This document shows positions 34,796 through 47,263 of a stretch of DNA of 64,000 bases, in pieces. The notes under the pieces were generated by a model. The model saw only the letters and a program-made list of their open reading frames with translations, was not told the DNA's origin and made no database searches. Where the stretch lies: assembly GCF_963259705.1 (NCBI RefSeq), contig NC_081842.1, positions 33,941,796-34,005,795 on the forward strand, in the 5' to 3' direction. The stretch comes from Myotis daubentonii (lineage: Eukaryota; Chordata; Mammalia; Chiroptera; Vespertilionidae). Made by a program: the position numbers and the translations under genes. Within the stretch, counting starts at the first letter, position 1. Each line of letters opens with the position of its first letter.

Positions 34796-35310
34796 TAATG
34801 ACCATAAAGGGGAGGAGCCTGGCAGCAGCAAATCTGGAAAAAAGACCAGCTAGGATAAGGGCAGGAAAACGCAGAAGATCCAAGAAAAGTTTTGAATAAG
34901 GGGAGGCACCAGCCTAGCCAGGGAAGATTCAGGAAAGAGATTGCATAGTTTCAAAGAAAGCTTACCCCTTTCCAAACTCAAAGAAATATAATCAAAGCTT
35001 AACAAAGACCTGAGGAGCACTCTCTCTCTTCAAAAACCGCATGGGGCAAAGCACAGCACGGATTACAGGCCAGACACGACCAGGGACTCTGCCGGACTAC
35101 GGGAGCCTTGGAGGTTGGGCTGAGGGCATGGCTTGCTGGCTCTTCTCCTCGGCTTGGTGGGGACAAGTGAGGGCCTGTGACTGGACAACTTCTGCAGCGA
35201 GATAGAGCTGAGCCACCAGGTCTGGATGAGATATCGGGCATTGTGTACCTGGGGACAGTCCATTGTTTTCACTTCAGTAAATCTTGCCACTATCCCTCAA
35301 ATCCTCCTAT
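34796..35310 (+). mobile_element. Probable ERV1-type solo LTR
   Basis: The 3' part reads 'ttttcacttcagtaaatctt', resembling the polyadenylation-signal and U5 start of gammaretrovirus-like LTRs. The upstream text is purine-rich U3-like (ggggaggcaccagcctagcc). No internal gag/pol adjoins. Boundaries and family uncertain. Confidence 0.45.
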
Positions 35311-35402
35311 ACATGCATTTCCTGCAATAATGTGAAAGAATCCTATTTCCTCTGAGAACAGATTAAAATTCTGGGTCAGCTGGTTTGATCTATTTAGGCA
35401 AT

Positions 35403-36381
35403 ATAATTGTCCTTACTTAACTGTGGCATTGTTTTCTGTGGTTTCAGTTACTCGCAGTCAACTGCAGTCAGAAATGAAAAAAAAACAAAAACAAAAAAAA
35501 CAAAAAAAAAACTAATAAGTTTTAAGTTATGTGCTATTCTGAGTTGCATGATGAAATCTGCAACTATCCCGCTATCCTGCTCCATGTGTCCCACCAGGAA
35601 AGAGTCATTGCTTTGCCCAGCATATCCACACTATGTACACTTCCTACCCATTAGTCAGTAATAGATGTTGAGGTCTTGCAGTGCTTGTGTTCAGGTAACA
35701 CTTATTTACTGAACAATGGCCCCAAAGCAAGAGTAGTGAAGCTGGTAATCCAGATATGCCAAATAGAAGCCATGAAATGCTTCTTTTAAGTGAAAAGGTG
35801 CAAGTTCTCGACATAATGAGGAAAGAAAAAAAATCGTATGCTGAGGGTGCTAAGATCTATAGTAAGAACCAATTTTCTATCCTTAAAATTGTGAAAAAGG
35901 AAAAACAAGTCCATGCAGCTTTTGCTGTTGCAACTCAAACTACAAAAGTTATGAACACAGTGCGTGATAAATGCTTAGTTATGATGGAAGAAGTATTAAA
36001 TTCGTGGGTGGAGAACATGAACAGAAAATGTCAGAAATTTGTTGCACCAGAAAGCATTGAGCCTGTACAAAGACTCAAGCAAGAGATTCCCTGAAAGGAA
36101 TGACATGTATTAAGGGCTGGTTACATAGATTCAAGAATAGTTTTGGGCTACAAAATATAAAAATTGCTTAAGACCATATTCACATAACTTTTATTACAGT
36201 GTATTGTTATAATTGTTCTATCTGATTATTAATTAACATTTTTAATTTCTTACTGTGCCTCAAGTGTAAATTAAACTTTATCATAGGTATGCATGCATAG
36301 GAAAAGGAAACATTATATATAGGGTTTGAAGCTACCCATGATTTCAGTATTCATGGGGGTGTTGAAATGTATCCTCTACTG
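35403..36381 (+). mobile_element. Tigger7/MER44-like DNA transposon
   Basis: Terminal text 'gtggtttcagttactcgcag' at the left and 'atcctctactg' at the right, with a transposase remnant between. TA-type target. An internally deleted derivative of a pogo-like transposon common in placental mammals. Confidence 0.82.
35756..36094 (+). pseudogene. Tigger transposase N-terminal remnant
   Basis: The 112-codon frame contains SEKVQVLDIMRKEKKSYAEG, a CENP-B/Tigger helix-turn-helix region, and VRDKCLVMMEEVLNSWVENM. The original start lies upstream at about 35716 but is separated by a frameshift and stop near 35735. There is no DDE catalytic domain, so it is a deleted transposase fossil. DNA binding by the leftover peptide is not supported. 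Confidence 0.82.
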
Positions 36382-37940
36382 TACAAAGTTTGGCATGTTT
36401 GGTTTCATATAAAATTAAATTTTCCTCTGGGATAACTATGTTTAATAAATAGCGAGATCTTGCAGAAGAGGTCAAATTCGATTTGTCTTATGTAACAATC
36501 TTGAAGATTTTAAACTACCTTTAGGAAATACCTTTACTTTTTATTTCTAAGTCAATCAAATATCTGATATCATAAAAATATTTAATCATCTACACCTCCA
36601 TAGGACTATTAGATTTAGTTGGTGTTTTAGAAATTGCTTTGTTTTCCCGATTATAAAGCAAGATCTGCAAACCAACTGCCCATTTATAAATTTTGTATAT
36701 ATTGCTTAATCCTTATTCTTTTCACAAAGGTCACAGAAAATTGAATATGATTGTCATCTTCTTCATTATTTTAATAACTCCTTGTCTGAGAGAGGAAGCT
36801 GGATATTGGCTTAAATGGCCTTTGAACAATTGCCACTTTGATCTGATCCTCACCAGGCTTGTTAACAATTATAAAACCTGCTAAGATGTCAGCAATGTCC
36901 TGGAAATGTTTCCTAGTCATTTGTGTGGATAATTTCATAATTGTTATTAATTTTTGAGTTATTCCTTATCTTTCAAACAAATATTATTTTAAGCAGTATT
37001 TCCCAAATTTTAGTCATTTATGAACTACCTTTGTGATTTTCACAAAATCTTAGAAACCACTATATTTTTAGTATTTTTTTCTTAAAAGCAATTTATATTT
37101 TTACTTAAACAATATATTTTAGGAATCTTTATCCTAGTACTAAAATGTAAAATTGATATCTCTTTCCATAAGTAGCTGACTGTAACAACAATTCAGTAGG
37201 AGTAAGAAAAATCATTCAATTCTAGCTAGGTAACACTGCCTACTAACTGTGGGAGCTTGAGACCCGATTTTTTATTATTAAAAAATAAAGGTTAGCTCAT
37301 GATAGAGAGATGTTAAATAAATTTTAGCCTTAAAATTGAGAGCTCCTCTTTGACATTGCTAGGTTGAATGAAAAAGAGATTATTTTCTTGCTATCTGAAT
37401 TAACATTATTTTTATTATGCCCTGTTATCAAATGTCATATTTAATGCTACCTAAAGCCATATCTCTACCACCGGTATAGTTCCTGTCCTCCCATTTTTGG
37501 AAATAGCATTCTAAAGAAATATATTCAGATATATTACATACTTTTAAAAGAAGTATAGTTATACATGTATGTGTGTGAGATGTGTGTGTGCTAGAGAGAT
37601 ATAAGATATCAGAAGCTTATAGCTTAGATATAAGTGTAAAAATATCCTTCAGATCTAGACCAACACCAACCTCAAATAATGTTTTTTGGTTACTATAATT
37701 TGTATAAACATTTTCTCTAACGTTCTGAGTTAAATTACTGGTTTTCATTTAAATAGCTATATAGTTGCATATCAGGAAAAATTAAGATTTCCTCATTGTC
37801 ATTAGGGAAAATATTAAAGTTAATTCTGATTTTTGTTTTATCAGTTTCTGCTTTGGGGCCTTTTTGCCGACCACCCCACACTGCCCTCCCATCAACCCAG
37901 ACACTAATATGTTGTCTACTCAGCCGGAAGAGGGATTTTT
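36382..37940. other. AT-rich unannotated DNA
   Basis: No gene or repeat family recognised; a short TG-rich tract lies at 37568-37592. Confidence 0.4.
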
Positions 37941-37944
37941 CATG

Positions 37945-38400
37945 AAATCAGATAAAAATGTCGTTTCTGTTTTAAAATGGTCCATGACTTTCCATTGCAG
38001 TTTAAAGTAAAATCCCTTGTGTGTGCCTCAGCCTGAAGACCTTCTGTGATCCAGCTCCTGTTCATCTCCTGCAGTGCCTCAATTCCCCACTCACCAAGGG
38101 GAGCCGCTCTGGCTTTCTTCCTGTTTTCCTACATGCCAGATTTTTCCTGTTGTAGAGACCTTTCACTTGTTGTTTTGTTTTGTCTTGTTGTTTGTTATTA
38201 TTGTTATCTTTTTATGCTTATCTTTGTTTGTTTTCCTGAAATTCTCTTTCCCTGGACTCCACTTTTATGCTTATCTTTGTTTGTTTGTTTTCCTGAAATT
38301 CTCTTTCCCTGGACTCCACTTCCCCCCTTATGTCGCCAGTTAAATGTCTTTCAGACTGTCTCTGTATACATTTTATAAGTGGATCATCCCTTCATGTAGT
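37945..38400 (+). mobile_element. L2 LINE 3' region
   Basis: Text 'atgactttccattgcagttt', 'gaccttctgtgatccagctc', 'ctgaaattctctttccctgg' and 'atgtctttcagactgtctct' follows the L2 3' end order. It has an internal tandem duplication. Confidence 0.72.
38211..38320. repeat. Local tandem duplication, 53 and 57 bp
   Basis: The segment tttatgcttatctttg...ggactccact is present twice in tandem (38211-38263 and 38264-38320). The second copy has one extra TTTG. It lies inside the L2 fragment. Confidence 0.93.
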
Positions 38401-38426
38401 ATTCCCTACCTGTCTCTTTTTTTCTT

Positions 38427-38652
38427 TTCTTTTTTTTTATATATATATTTTATTGAGTTTTTACAGAGAGGAAGGGAGAGAGATAGAGAGTTAGAAACAT
38501 CGATGAGAGAGAAACATCGATCAGCTGCCTCCTGCACATCTCCTACTGGGGATGTGCCCGCAACCCAGGTACATGCCCTTGACCGGAATCGAACCTGGGA
38601 CCTTTCAGTCCGCAGGCTGACTCTCTATCCACTGAGCCAAACCGGTTTCGGC
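38427..38652 (-). mobile_element. Ves SINE
   Basis: Reverse Ves with 'cgatgagagagaaacatcga', 'ggaatcgaacctgggacc' and head 'gagccaaaccggtttcggc'. Set in a CT/T-rich target. Confidence 0.95.
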
Positions 38653-38679
38653 TCTCTCTCTTTTTTTTTTTTTTTTTTT

Positions 38680-38900
38680 AGACGAGCAAGCAAAATTTAA
38701 CAGAGGAACAAGGAAGGGCATAGAAAGAGCAACAGGAGAGCCTAGGCTGGGCTGCTTTGGCTCCCTGGGAAGTTAGAGAAAAGGTGACCTTGGAGACAAG
38801 TTCACAGGTTTAGATCGGGACCAGCTGCCAATGCCCATTGCTCCCCAGGTTGTAAGTCTTGTGGGGTTCCTTGGAGTTTAGGAGATGCTGCCTGTGGAGG
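38680..38900. repeat. Unnamed interspersed repeat, copy B
   Basis: Homologous to 25033-25310 over 'gagcctaggctgggctgctt', 'ctccctgggaagttagag', 'ttccttggagtttaggaga'. It begins 'gacgagcaagcaaaatttaa', reminiscent of an inverted ERV LTR polyadenylation region. Confidence 0.55.
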
Positions 38901-39023
38901 GAGGAGACAGGAGAGGAAGAAGGGAATGGCATGGCTGTGCTCCTTGGAAGGAGGTGAGCTTTTACCTGTTTCTTTCTTATGTTGTGTACTTTGGACACAT
39001 ATATTTGTCTCTTTACTTATTTT

Positions 39024-39233
39024 TATTTTATTTTATTTATTGATTTCAGAGAGGAAGGGAGAGGAGAGAGATAGAAACATCAATGATGAGAGAGAATCAT
39101 TGATCAGCTGCCTCCTGCACGCCCTACACTGGGGATTGAGCCTGCAACCCAGGCATGTGCCCTGACCGGGAATCAAATAGTGATCACCTGGTTGATAGGT
39201 TGACACTCAACCACTGACCCACACCAGCAGGGC
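39024..39233 (-). mobile_element. Ves SINE
   Basis: Reverse Ves with 'tgatttcagagaggaaggga', 'gcctgcaacccaggcatgtg' and head 'ccacaccagcagggc'. Duplication tctttacttatttt / tctttacttgttta. The head is more diverged than in other copies. Confidence 0.92.
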
Positions 39234-39276
39234 ATCTTTACTTGTTTATTTCCTACTTCCTCACTAGACTCTAAGC

Positions 39277-39585
39277 CAGTGGTTCTCAACCTTCCTAATG
39301 CCGCGACCCTTTAATACAGTTCCTCATGTTGTGGTGACCCCCAACCATAAAATTATTTTCGTTCCTACTTCATAATTAATTTTGCTACTGTTAGGAATCA
39401 TAATGTAAATATCTGATATGCAGGATGTATTTTCATTGTTACAAATTGAACATAATTAAAGCATAGTGATTAATCACAAAAACAATATATAATTATATCA
39501 GTGTTTTCCAATGGTCTTAGGTGACCCCTGTGAAAGGGTCGTGTGACCCCCAAAGGGGTCGCGACCCACAGGTTGAGAACCAATG
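39277..39585 (-). mobile_element. SPIN-type hAT element, copy 2
   Basis: Reverse copy: cagtggttctcaaccttcc at the left, 'cacaggttgagaaccaatg' at the right. Flanking 8-bp duplication ctctaagc / atctaagc (39269-39276, 39586-39593). The small frame at 39517-39741 overlaps it only by chance. Confidence 0.92.
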
Positions 39586-39593
39586 ATCTAAGC

Positions 39594-42375
39594 TTTGTGA
39601 GGGCTTATGGTTATTGGTTTCAGTTGCCATGGCCTTCACTGTCCCAATACCATTCTTGGTACATAGAAGCACCAAATATATATTGAGTGAATTCATCCTC
39701 TTCAAGTAATTGTTTGGAAGCTGCCCTGATGATAATCTCACTTTTAAATAATCTCTTTGTTAAGAAAGCCGTGTGGGCCGTGTTCAGTATTGAGAAAGAG
39801 TAAGCAGTTGAATAAACAGCTTTCCTTCGTTTGTAACAGCACTTAAAACTAATTGTGGTGACTGAGCATAAGGGGCAGCATAAGCCTCAGAGATACTTGG
39901 GTTTGCAGCATCAAAGGCAAGGCAGCAATACTGTTTTAAATCTTCTTCTAATGATCTCCTTATAATTATGAATCCCTCAGAAGAAATTCAACCACTTTCT
40001 ATGTTTGAAAATTTGCTTAACTGTGCTTCATTCTTTTGCTTTGGCTCATTTCCAGCTCTGAAACTTTCTTTGCCTAACTAGATTGCATTTGGACTTTGAG
40101 AGAAAACAGTTATTGTTATATAGTTGTAGGTGTACCAGCTGCTTGTGGAAATTTGAATTCATTATACATGTAAGTTCATAAAAACACATACACACAACAG
40201 AACACTTTGAATCTATGGCTTTAGCCCAAAGACTTGAACCTGTCTACCAAGAGTTTATATTTTTCTACAGAGATGTTTCTCAACATTTTTACACATTATC
40301 ACTCGGGGCACGTGGCCCATGTTTGCATTGATAAGGTGGATTGTTAGCACTGTTCAGTTCCCAGGTTATATATTTGGAATCCCATCACTTTCTTTCCCAG
40401 TTTACAAACACACATCAGAATGAACGAAGAGTGCCTTTATTTTATGTCTAACCTTAAATTCATTATAATTTATTTTTAAATTTTTGTAGAAACATTGATA
40501 ATTAAACTGTCATTAATAAAAATATTTGCTTATTACTCATAGCTGATTCTGAAAAACAGGCTAGCTGTAACACCATGAGGAGACAACTGCATCTACATGA
40601 AAGGAAAAACCCAAGAGTCTCATAATAGGAAATTCTGTTCGTGTCTACATTAAGTTGCAGTGAAAATTGATTTAAGTTAACGAAACTTAATGAAAACAAA
40701 AACACCTTTGAAAGACTTTTGAGGTTATTTTAGAAAAAGTCAAATAGGAGGAAAGATGCAAAACCGTGCTTTCTAAGTGGACTTGAGAGGAAACAAAAAT
40801 CCAAGTGAGAATTCAAAGGTAATAGTATTATTACCTTTAAGAAATCTTTCAGTCCATTTTGGGGATTAACAAACAAACAAACAAACAAATAAAAAAACAC
40901 ACAGAAAACACAACACACAAAAAAGATGTGTGGGAAATGGCTACTGAAATGTCAGATACCAATACGCCCGAGGCTCAGTTCTTAGCAATTGTCTCTTCCA
41001 ACTTTTCTTCCTCAGCTTCTACTCTCCTAAATTCTGCATCAGCTGGAAGCTGATAGACACTCTATTCTAACTGCCAGGTAAGTAGGGACAAAGTTGTAAG
41101 GAAAACTTCCTATTCCACTACAGTAAACATGAGGTGTGTTCTGGACATTTCTTGAAAAATTAGTAACTATAGTTTCCAGAGAATTGTTATAATATAATTT
41201 GTTTTATAATGGTAGTATATTTTTGGCTATATTTATTTATCTAGTTGACCTGAGAATATATTACCATGGAAATCATTGTGAGTCTGACAAAATGCATTCC
41301 AACAGCCACTTACCAAATGTGTTTTAGAATACCACTCAGTGGCATAGTAGAGACTGCCTGTACATTTGGCTTTCATATTGAAAAGTTTGGTTTACTGAGT
41401 GGCCAAGACTGGATGCCATCTAAGTTGGATTTATTTAGTGACATAATGACAACTAAGATAACAAAGTCCTGTCACTGGTACTTTCCTCTGTAAATTCAGC
41501 TCTGTGGCATAAGTTATGGCATAAGCGAGGAAGTCACTCTGTTTTATTAGTTTTGATATAAGTAAGAAAATTTAGAGCCACATGTACATCAAGACAAAAG
41601 CTCATAGTTATAAAGCTAGTTGCTTCTGCAATACCTTTTTTCTACTTTATTTTCAAACTATTTTTTTAGGTCCATCAAGGACACTAAAATGATGTGCTTT
41701 GTACTATACAATATTGACATTAAATCATTCTTTACTCAATTTTTTATTTTAGTTCTGACAATTAGCTTTAAATGTTGGCCAATTGATGACTTTGGCAATT
41801 AAAGTGAAGCAGTCACACTGAGCTCATTTCATTTGATAAGCTCATGCATAAAATGTGAATAGTTTTTTCAGATAGTAGAAAGTAAACAAATTTTATGTTT
41901 CCATTTAAAAATCCATATGTGAATAGTGACACAAGAGGGCAATTTTTGAGATCTTTATAATGTGATGTGATGACAGTAAAATAACATTGTTTGTTTTTAT
42001 TTCTGGATTCAGCTAATATGTATCATTTTTATAAGTACTAAATTCATCATTTTTTAAAAATACAAAAAGTCAAACTCTGGTTAAATAATGCCCTTTCCCT
42101 TGATGCATACTTGCATTTCCTTCAATAATACAGTTTGGTGGACTACATGGTAAATAAAATCAAAGAACTTTTTGCATTAATACAAAAATTCTCCATTTTT
42201 TTCAGATATCCTTGCTTTTACTGTCTGTTAAGGCTCCGCCTCCTCTCTTTTACTTATGTATTTGCTAATGTATCTGTTCTATTTCATAGGAACGAATGTT
42301 CCTTCAGTTTTTCAAGGCCATTCTCATTTTTACCTTTTTGTAAGAAAGTATATACCTCTAAACTTTATTATAACA
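39594..42375. other. Unannotated DNA
   Basis: The longest repeat-poor stretch. It has a (CAAA)n run at 40869-40895 and no recognisable gene, exon or RNA. Frames of 60-75 codons lack domains. Confidence 0.4.
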
Positions 42376-43054
42376 CTAGGGGTCCAGTACACAAATTTGT
42401 GCACCTTGAAAGGAACTGTGGACTGTGAAGCTGCAGTAGGCACAGGGGCCGGTCTCAGCCCATCCTCCATGACCCTGCCCAGCCCCTTCTGCCACGGCCC
42501 CGGTCCCCTGTCTGCCCGCAGCCTCCACTCCTGTCACCGCCGCTCCCATGCACTGATGGCATGCAGTGATTGGGGCCGGTACCAGCAGCAGGTGCGAGCG
42601 GGGCCAGTGCCATCAGTGGATGCAAGAGGCAGCTGCTGCCCTGATCTCCCCTCAGGAGCAGGGGGAGGTGGAGAAGCCTTAAGGGGCAATCAGGACTAGC
42701 AGCTGCCGCTCGCACCCGCTAATGATCTAGAGTGATTGGGACCGGCACCAGGCACTGGCAGCAGGTGCGAGTGCCAGGCGGGACTGTGGTGCACAGGAGC
42801 AAAGAATTTTCAGTAACTACCAGAGGCTCGCCCCAATGACAGAAACTGGCACCCTGCCTTGGTCTGGCACCCCTACTCACCTGCTCCACCATCCTGCCTC
42901 AGGCAACGCCCGCCATGTTCTGCACACACCCCCTGGTGGTCAGCGCACATCACAGTGATTGATTGTTCGGTTGTTCAGTTGTTTGGTTGTTCCAGTTGTT
43001 CCAGTTGTTCCAACCATTCAGTCCATTTGCATATTAGCCTTTTATTATATAGGA
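42376..43054 (-). mobile_element. Non-autonomous Helitron
   Basis: On the minus strand starts TCCTATATAATAAAAGGC and ends with hairpin gtgcacaaatttgtgtac and CTAG. A/T flanks as expected. Shares 'accttgaaaggaactgtg' and the GC-rich body with 25957-26658. Open frames in the GC-rich part are incidental. Confidence 0.94.
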
Positions 43055-43744
43055 TTTGAGCAAGCAGTTTTTCTGAAAATGGAAAATTAATTTTGCTGCT
43101 TTAGGATAATATAGTAATTTCTAGAATAAAACTTAGGCTTTAATATAAATATTTAGTCAGATTTACTTCTTGCCATTTGGGGAAGAATTTTTGCCCTGTG
43201 TTTACTTCTCTATTGACATGGATTGATGATTAACTAATGGTTCGTTTTCTTGATCTTTCCCTATCAACTTTGTCTCCCTGTCTCAACATGAGGCAGTTTA
43301 GCATGAGACTATTAAAATTTAAGCATCCAAACCTCTCAAGTCTCAGGGCCCATCTATGGTTCTAGAGGAGTCCTAGTAATATAGTGAGTGGTCAAATATA
43401 TTCATAACATTTAGAAGAATTAGACAGTTTAATTGCAATCATGTAAAATTACTGCTTCTTTTCATGCTGACTTTTCCTCCATCATATCATCCCAGTGACC
43501 GGAGTAGCCACTGGCATTTTATAATTGGTTAAGGGGGAGTTGGATTGGGGATAGATTTAGTTTGGGTTTAGTTGGTTTAATTTATGTGTTTGCAATCATT
43601 TGGGATATTTTTAAGTTATTTCTAGCTATCCTGGTATAGAAATTGCTTCAGGTGGTACTACCACATTGTAAGAATGAGATACAGAGCTAGAAGTTGTATC
43701 AGACCATGAATGTGTCCTACAGCACCAGAAATATATAGGAAATA
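43055..43744. other. Unannotated DNA
   Basis: No gene or repeat recognised. Confidence 0.4.
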
Positions 43745-44345
43745 GAAGAGGAAAAATGTGAGCAATTTTATTATGATGTATCTTGGTATTATTATTTATT
43801 TATTTATCCTGCTTGTGCTTCATTCAATCTTAATTTGGCATTTCTCATCAAATATAGAAATGTTTCATTCATTATTTCTTTAAACATAGTTTCTGCATTG
43901 TCCTCTTTCCTCTGTTAGATCACTTGATTTGATCCCACAGGCTACTGAGGCTCTGTCTAATTTTTAAGGTTTTTTCCCCCATTCTCTTTCTACTTAAATT
44001 TGAATAATTTTATTCCCCTACATCAAAATAACTGATATTTGCTTCTACATTGTACAATATGTTGTTATATCCATCGAATACATTTTTATTTGAGATATTA
44101 TATTTTCATCCCTAAACATGTTATTTGTTTCTCTTTTATTGTCTGTTTCCCTAATAATGATGTCTGCTTTCTTTTAATCCTTGACCATATTTATAATAAC
44201 TGTTTTTAAAGTCCTCATCTAATAATTGTATTATCTCTGTCATTTCTGGGTTTATGTCTATTGATTTATTTTTTCTCCTGATGCTGGATCACATGTCTAG
44301 TAATTTTGTATTGAATACTGGATGTTATGAATGTTAGGTTATTGG
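43745..44345 (-). mobile_element. Old L1/HAL1 ORF1-region fragment
   Basis: Read on the minus strand, the order 'accaagatacatcataat', 'gagcctcagtagcctgtggg' and 'gaaatgacagagataataca' follows the ORF1 region of old L1/HAL1 elements. Many stops; no usable frame. Confidence 0.7.
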
Positions 44346-44431
44346 GTATTTGGAAATTGTTTTCCTTTAAAGAGTTGAAAAGATTTAGAAAAATTGAAAT
44401 ATTTATAAGTGGAAGGATGAAATGAAAAACT

Positions 44432-44922
44432 TCCTATATAATAAAGAGGTTATATGCAAATTGACCCTCATGCCCTCCCATCATCACAAGATGGTGGCCC
44501 CACGTCATCAAAGATGGCCGCCACAAGATGGCCACCCCCACATCATCACAATATGGCCACCCCCACATTGTCACAAGATGGCTGGCAGGGGAGGGCAGTT
44601 GGGGGGGGGACCAGGCCTGCAGAGGAGGGCAGTTGGGGGTGATCGTGCCGGCAAGGGAGCAGTTAGGTGTCAATCAGGCTGGCAGGGGAGTGGTTAGGGG
44701 GTGATCAAGCTGGCAGGTAGAAGTGGTTAGGGGCAATCAGGCAGGCATGCAGGTGAGTGGTTAGAAGCCAGCAGTCCCGGATTGTGAGAGGGATGTCCGA
44801 CTGCTGGTTTAGGCCTGATCCTGCAGTTAGACATCCCCCAAGGGGTTCCGGATTAGAGAGGGTGCAGGCTGGGCTGAGGGACCCCCCCGTTCATGCACAA
44901 ATTTTATGCACCAGGCCTCTAG
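44432..44922 (+). mobile_element. Non-autonomous Helitron with YY1-like repeats
   Basis: Starts TCCTATATAATAAAGAGG and ends 'tgcacaaattttatgca', caggcctctag before T. The 5' third holds several 'aagatggccgcc'-like words (44488-44585). The preceding base is T instead of A. Confidence 0.92.
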
Positions 44923-46265
44923 TATATTATAAATTGTTTACCTAGGTATGGATGAGAGATGGGAGGCAGGGAGAACAGAAAAAAGCTATTGTAATAGTTA
45001 GAGAGTTCTGATATTTCATAAAGGCTGTAGTAAGTAGTGGGGGTGTAGAGAAGAGACAGAATTGAGAGATATTAAGTGATAGACTGATATATCTATTTGC
45101 TTTTCCAATAAATTTGAACTTATTGGTATTTCCCAGACATAACCTAGGTATTCTCTTCTCTGTGCTTGGCAACTATTCTTTCTCTCAGCTTAGAATCTTA
45201 CTCATCCTTTGAGGTCCAGTTCAGTTGCTAGAGACTTTTTAAAATTTCTCTCTACTCTTTAAACTTTCCTAAATGGTATCTAGTGCTAAATATATAGTAA
45301 TCTCTCAGTGGATAGTGTTGATGGTAATAGGTAAAGTAATCTTAGACATTGTCTCATACATAATTCTCTGTGAGTCTAATAATTTGACTTTGTCTTCCTT
45401 TTCTTTTCTTGGTTAAGAGTGGGAATGAGAATGTGACCTTAGTAATAAACTCTCTTAAGAAAAAAAGGCATTGACTAGAGGAGTCTCCACACCATCCCCT
45501 GATTCTTATAGAGTCTAATTACTTCTGTTCCTGTCCTTGGTCCCATTCATTGTTTTGGTACCAAAACAAGTTTAGGTATGGTTGTTGGAGGAAGTCAAAC
45601 AAATTCAAGTATAATTATTCATAGAGGATGAAGTACTCTCATAGTATTTGGTCTCTGCCATATAGAAATATAGAAATAATTAGAACTCAACACAGAAAGA
45701 CTGGTTTCAAGTAAAGTTGAATGCAGAAGGAACTGGCTTCAAGTCCTATTTTTTTCGCTTTTTCTCTGTTTAACATGGGAAAAATATTTTACTTTTCTGG
45801 TTCCAGTTTTGTCATTCATAAAATAGTTATAACATATTCCAACATACTGGTTTTCTGAAACTGCAAAATAGGAATATATATTCAAATACCTGGGTTCATG
45901 CCATGCTTGGTAAAAATTCAGCAAAAGTTAATTTTTTTTTTTTGGTTTTGTTTTCACTTTTTGCTTTTAGCATCCTTCTTAATCAATATGTGGTTCAAGG
46001 AAAAACGTCATCCTGGTAGATTTTAAATATTAAATTTATACTTTGTAGATTGCTTTGTATGTTCCCAAGCAATGTCCTAATTAATCTTCCTATCAACATA
46101 ACTGATGAGATGGAGATGATACCAATCAAACTAAATACTTTATACAAATACACATGTGCATGCATGCACACGTGTGCGTGCACATACACAGAAGCTTACA
46201 CATATTGATATACTCTGGCTGAATAATATCCAATTTTTATGGATAAAGAAATAGGGTTTCCAAGA
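44923..46265. other. Mostly unannotated; weak L2 near 45170-45280
   Basis: 'tactcatcctttgaggtcca' and 'aaatttctctctactc' hint at an L2 3' fragment. Otherwise no gene or repeat is recognised. Confidence 0.35.
46148..46192. repeat. Alternating purine-pyrimidine tract
   Basis: cacatgtgcatgcatgcaca and cgtgtgcgtgcacatacac alternate purine and pyrimidine, a pattern that can adopt Z-DNA. Microsatellite-like. Confidence 0.6.
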
Positions 46266-46406
46266 TTCAAGTTACTTATTAAAGGTCCTCTCCTTTCCTG
46301 GCACCTCCACCACTGCCAGCCTGGGTTAAGTGTCCCTCTTCTGTGCTCCCATTGCTTCCTTTAAATCTCTTTCGTAGCTCTTATTGCACTTACAATGATC
46401 TGTATA

Positions 46407-47263
46407 CTAGAAGCTCAGTGCACAAAATTCGTGCACTGGGAGCGGGGGAGGGGGGAGTCCCTCACCCCAGCCTGCACCCTCTCGCAGTCAAGCGGGCCTA
46501 AGTTGGCAGGCGGACATCCCTCTCACAGTCTGGGAGCCCTCGCTTACCACCCACCTGCTCTATGCTCCTTACCTCTTGGCTCACTGCTCCTTAGCGCTGC
46601 CGCAGAGGTGGAAGAGGCTCCTGCCACTGCCTCTGTGCTTGCCAGCCATGTAATGCTGAGGGTCTTATCCAGAATCTAGAAAGGTTCAAGAATCTGGAGA
46701 AGGGCTGCGTGTAAATTATTAAAGAGTCTAGAGAGGAAACATAAATTTGGAAGGCATTTTGGGGAGCCAGAGGAGACTTAGCTAAAGAAACCAAGTCCTC
46801 CTTGTCTCAGGACCCCTTGCTTTTTATTAACACAAATTGTCCTAAGGCAAAGTGGATATACACATTAAAGGCAAGGTTTTAGTATACAGAATCCATTGTC
46901 AGATTGGGGGAACTGCCTACAGCTGTTCAGGTGTTTGGCCAGCAGGAAGCAATGACATGTAGACTGAAATGCCCTCAGCTGTCTGGCAGCAAGCTATCAT
47001 TTATGCATCCTTTTCAGGTTTGGGGGAATGCCCTCAGCCATTCCAGATGATTCAGCCCTGCTGAATATGACCTGCTGGAATTAGCTTCCAGCAGCCGTGA
47101 TCCCGTCTTCTGGTTGAGCGGCGCTGCCCCTGTGGTAGCGCACTGACCACCAGGGAGCAGCTCCTATATTGAGCATCTTCCCCCTGCTGGTCAGTGTGCA
47201 GCATAGTGACCAGTCATTCTGGTTGTTCTGCCATAATGGCTGCCTAGGCTTTTATTACATTGA
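46407..47263 (-). mobile_element. Helitron interrupted by a solo LTR
   Basis: On the minus strand starts TCAATGTAATAAAAGCC and ends with hairpin gtgcacgaattttgtgcac and CTAG. A/T flanks are intact. The 5' half has the 'gcactgaccaccaggg' text typical of HeliBat elements. An LTR splits it at 46651-47093. Confidence 0.92.
46651..47093 (-). mobile_element. Solo LTR, probably class II ERV
   Basis: A 443-bp insertion in the Helitron between gccatg (46645-46650) and gccgtg (47094-47099), a 6-bp duplication with one mismatch. On the minus strand it begins TGCTGGAAGC and ends CAGCATTA. It has an AATAAA in 'gtgttaataaaaagcaagg' followed by R/U5-like text. A 6-bp duplication fits ERVK-like elements. 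No coding region remains. Confidence 0.65.

Noticed and set aside
46148..46192. Z-DNA-forming tract as a regulatory site
   Set aside because: Only a short degenerate alternating tract; no nearby promoter or gene to support a role.
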